Below are positions 61,892-64,000 of a DNA stretch of 64,000 nt, one piece after another. The notes beneath the pieces were generated by a model, which saw only the letters and a program-made list of their open reading frames with translations, was not told the origin of the DNA and made no database searches. A program made the translations under genes and the position numbers. Numbering within the stretch: the first letter of the stretch is position 1; each line of letters opens with the position of its first letter. The stretch spans positions 124,001-188,000 of the forward strand of contig CAWBDF010000002.1 of assembly GCA_963787485.1 (NCBI GenBank), read 5' to 3'. The stretch comes from Bog-473 sp963787485. GTDB lineage: Bacteria; Actinomycetota; Acidimicrobiia; Acidimicrobiales; RAAP-2.

Positions 61892-62713
61892 TCACTTTGC
61901 GCCGCCGGACGGAGGCGGCGTGGCCTCAACCGCGCCTTCCGACGCCCCGGAGGCCGCCTCACCAAGGTACCGGTCCAGCACTTCCTGGCCGGCCTCAATC
62001 GAGGGCCCCCTCCACCCCACCAGTCCCCGGGAGAGGATCACGCAGTTGTCGGCAAAGGCCAAGGCGCGATGGATGAACTGCTCGATGAGCACGATCGCGA
62101 TGCCCATCTCGCGGGCTGCGGCGAGGCTCTGGAAGACCTGGTCGACCATCAGCGGTGCAAGCCCGAGGGACATCTCGTCGGCGATGATGAGCTTGGGGCT
62201 CACCACCAGAGCCCGGGCCATGGCCAGCATCTGCTGCTCGCCGCCGGACAGGCTGGAGGCCCGCTGGTGCTGCCGCTGGCCGAGGACGGGGAACATCTCG
62301 ACGGCCCGGTCGATGCCGGCCTCGCGCTCAGCACGTCTCCCGAGCTGGCGGGTGGCCATCCGGAGGTTGTCGAGCACCGAGAGCCCCGGAAAGATTCCCC
62401 GCCCCTCGGGGATGTAGGTGAGCCCGGCACGGCGAATGAGGTGCGCCGGCCACCCCCGAATCTCGCGTTCGCCGAAACGGATGCTCCCAGCGGATGCCGG
62501 CACCAGTCCTGAGACCGCCCGCCCCAACGTGCTCTTGCCGGCCCCGTTGGGTCCGAGGACGGCCAGGACGCCGCCCGGAGGAACCAACAGCGAGATGCCG
62601 AACAGGGCCTGCGACGGCCCGTAGCGGACCTCGAGGTTCTCGACGACGAGGCCGTCACCGCTCCTCGGTGAAACCGGTGCGGCGGCTGTGCGATGGGTGG
62701 TTTCGGCGCTCAT
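61892..62713 (-). CDS. livF: Branched-chain amino-acid-type ABC transporter ATPase LivF, second operon
   Basis: The 273-residue ATPase has the Walker A 'VLGPNGAGKSTLGRAVSG', 'TYIPEGRGIFPGLSVLDNL' typical of LivF, the signature 'LSGGEQQMLAMARAL' and the Walker B 'LIIADEMSLGLAP'. ATG 62713 overlaps the livG stop (ATGA). The C-terminal 25 residues are Ala/Pro-rich and not conserved. Confidence 0.94.
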   Translation of the reverse strand: MSAETTHRTAAAPVSPRSGDGLVVENLEVRYGPSQALFGISLLVPPGGVLAVLGPNGAGKSTLGRAVSGLVPASAGSIRFGEREIRGWPAHLIRRAGLTYIPEGRGIFPGLSVLDNLRMATRQLGRRAEREAGIDRAVEMFPVLGQRQHQRASSLSGGEQQMLAMARALVVSPKLIIADEMSLGLAPLMVDQVFQSLAAAREMGIAIVLIEQFIHRALAFADNCVILSRGLVGWRGPSIEAGQEVLDRYLGEAASGASEGAVEATPPPSGGAK

Positions 62714-63636
62714 CCGCCGGCCTCGGTTGGCTGGCTGGTCGACATCCGTCCCGCGGCTAACACATCCTCGTCCCCGAGGTAGGCGGCCTGGACCGCCGGG
62801 TTGGTTCGGACGTGGTCGGGCGCGCCCGCCGCGATGACGATGCCGAAATCGAGTACGTAGATGTGGCTCGAGAGGCTGAGCACCATCCCGACGTCGTGCT
62901 CGACCAACAACAAGGACACCTTCTCCTCGCTGACGGTCCGGCGAAGGGCGGCCGATAAGCGTTCGGCCTCGCGGACGTCGAGCCCGGCCAACGGCTCGTC
63001 CAGCAAGATCACCGATGGTCCCACGGCCAACGCCCGGCCCACCTCGACCAGGCGGCTCGTCCCGAGCGGCAAGGTGTCGGCCAGCTGGTTGGCGAAGGGA
63101 GTGAGCAAGAGGAGTTCGAGCAAGTTGTCCACCCGGTCTCGCTCTGCTCGGTCGGGGCGCCTGAGCGACCCGGCCAGGAACATGTCCTTCCACAGCCGCG
63201 AGCGGGCGTGCCGCACCCGGTATGCGAGCACGAGGTGCTCGCGAACGGTCAGGCCCATGTAGAGCTCGGGTTGCTGGAAGGTCCGAGCCAGGCCGCGGCG
63301 GGCACGGGCCTGGGGGGAGCTCCGGCTCACGTCTTTGCCTTTCAGATACACCGTGCCGGTGTTGGGCCGCAGCAAGCCCGACAACACCGCGAACAGCGTG
63401 GACTTTCCGGCGCCGTTGGGGCCGACCAGCCCGATGATGCTGGCCGGAGGGACCGCGACGTCCACGTTGGAAAGTGCTGCGATTCCGCCGAAGCGGACCG
63501 ACACGTCGGTCGCCGCCAAAAGCGCCGAGGGGTTGGACCCCACCGGCGTGGGCGCCATTTCGTGGGGCGCGGCGCCGTCCAGCGCCAATTGGTCGGCCTC
63601 TGAGGCGGCGCGCCGGCCGTCGTCGCAGGGTGTCAT
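62710..63636 (-). CDS. livG: Branched-chain amino-acid-type ABC transporter ATPase LivG, second operon
   Basis: This 308-residue ATPase carries an N-terminal extension of about 40 residues, then the Walker A 'LVGPNGAGKSTLFAVLSG', 'ARTFQQPELYMGLTVREHL', the signature region 'LPLGTSRLVEVGRALA', the Walker B 'VILLDEPLAGLD' and the H-loop 'LLVEHDVGMV'. ATG 63636 overlaps the stop of the upstream permease gene. With livF it forms the energising pair of a Liv importer whose substrate may be supplied by the binding protein at 57932. Confidence 0.93.
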   Translation of the reverse strand: MTPCDDGRRAASEADQLALDGAAPHEMAPTPVGSNPSALLAATDVSVRFGGIAALSNVDVAVPPASIIGLVGPNGAGKSTLFAVLSGLLRPNTGTVYLKGKDVSRSSPQARARRGLARTFQQPELYMGLTVREHLVLAYRVRHARSRLWKDMFLAGSLRRPDRAERDRVDNLLELLLLTPFANQLADTLPLGTSRLVEVGRALAVGPSVILLDEPLAGLDVREAERLSAALRRTVSEEKVSLLLVEHDVGMVLSLSSHIYVLDFGIVIAAGAPDHVRTNPAVQAAYLGDEDVLAAGRMSTSQPTEAGG

Positions 63637-64000
63637 GGGTTCGTCACGGGTCGAGTTGCCCCGCCCACGCCGTTGGCGGCGGCCGACGCCGTAGTCGGTT
63701 TCGCAGTGACGGGGTTGGGCGTGCCGCGTGGTTTCGACGGTGCGTCGGGCAGGCCGCGGCGGATGACCTTGGTCCGGACCCACCGGACCTGGCGGGCCTG
63801 CATGGCGAGGGTGCCTTCGGGGTACTTGGCCACGGCTACCGCGCCCAGGCCGAAGAGCACCGGCGGCACGTTGCCCCAGGCCTTGGGGAGGTAGACGAGG
63901 GCCAGTTCGGGCAAGATCGTGCTGCTGATGCCCGCGAACAGTGCCGCAACGTTCGATCGGATGCCCAGGGTAACGAGGACAGCCAGCCAGAGTACGCCGA
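63633..64000 (-). CDS. livM: LivM-type permease, C-terminal part (runs off the window)
   Basis: The last 120 or so residues are present: membrane segments 'VLWLAVLVTLGIRSNVAALF' and 'VLFGLGAVAVAKYPEGTLAM', the latter the typical LivM ending before a basic cytoplasmic tail ('ARQVRWVRTKVIRRGLPD') that is longer than usual. The frame is open to the right edge, so the 5' part, possibly again fused to livH, lies outside. The stop overlaps the livG start. Confidence 0.85.
   Translation of the reverse strand, partial: GVLWLAVLVTLGIRSNVAALFAGISSTILPELALVYLPKAWGNVPPVLFGLGAVAVAKYPEGTLAMQARQVRWVRTKVIRRGLPDAPSKPRGTPNPVTAKPTTASAAANGVGGATRPVTNP

Noticed and set aside
1..64000. CRISPR arrays, toxin-antitoxin pairs, restriction systems or other anti-phage loci
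   Set aside because: No regularly spaced repeats and no recognisable defence proteins were found on either strand.

Overview
The window is high-GC DNA from an actinobacterium, most likely of the Acidimicrobiia. The pointers are two exported proteins built on 'GYWLVASDGGVFSFGDA'-type repeats, an actinobacterial arsenate reductase with an N-terminal helical domain, a DUF3817 protein, and dense sets of branched-chain-amino-acid-type (Liv) ABC transporters, CoA transferases and SDRs. The lineage call is inference; there is no rRNA gene here. Several genes carry small frameshifts. Some are clearly decay; others could be assembly errors in a metagenome-derived contig.

Region 1 (1-30 kb) is mostly chromosomal backbone. 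It holds a decayed transposase; a glutaredoxin-DinB fusion; a remodelled arsenic locus (chimeric ArsR remnant, palindromic operator, arsC); tRNA-His; a peptidase E-like protein; an alpha/beta-hydrolase-like protein without its nucleophile; DMT and DedA membrane proteins; a GYW-repeat surface protein; rlmN; and a DUF3817 pair. A complete Liv operon follows (binding protein, fused LivH-LivM, LivG, LivF), then a 2-hydroxyacid dehydrogenase, a second very large repeat protein with two compensating frameshifts, and a MarR-MFS-SRPBCC-NiCoT operon with a strong operator. The section ends with RraA-like, aldehyde dehydrogenase, methyltransferase, acetyl-CoA synthetase and DUF985 genes.

Region 2 (30.8-43.4 kb) is a genomic island in tRNA-Lys(CUU). 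The 3' 33 bases of the tRNA recur about 12.6 kb downstream with one mismatch. The island carries a tightly overlapping catabolic operon: a double hot-dog dehydratase, a thiolase-like protein lacking the usual nucleophilic Cys, a DUF35 OB-fold/zinc protein, and two family III CoA transferases. These run into a decayed CO-dehydrogenase-type hydroxylase (coxM and coxS remnants, no coxL). A tandem double-TetR regulator lies upstream. The rest is cupin, nitroreductase, broken alcohol dehydrogenase and IS debris, including an IS3-family element with a preserved 3-bp target duplication. No intact integrase is visible.

Region 3 (43.4-51.8 kb) is rearranged: an IS481 fragment, a Liv-type binding protein, an apparently intact IS3-family element, a truncated cytochrome P450, a large FtsX-type permease without its ATPase, and a second diverged copy of a winged-helix fragment also found in the island.

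Region 4 (51.8-64 kb) looks like a peripheral catabolic region: two D-aminoacylase-type amidohydrolases, an SMP-30 remnant, SDRs, an NTF2-like protein, a Liv-type binding protein with a strong terminator, and a second Liv operon (livF, livG, partial livM) running off the right edge. The substrates are unknown. The gene types suggest import and beta-oxidation-like breakdown of amide or acyl compounds.
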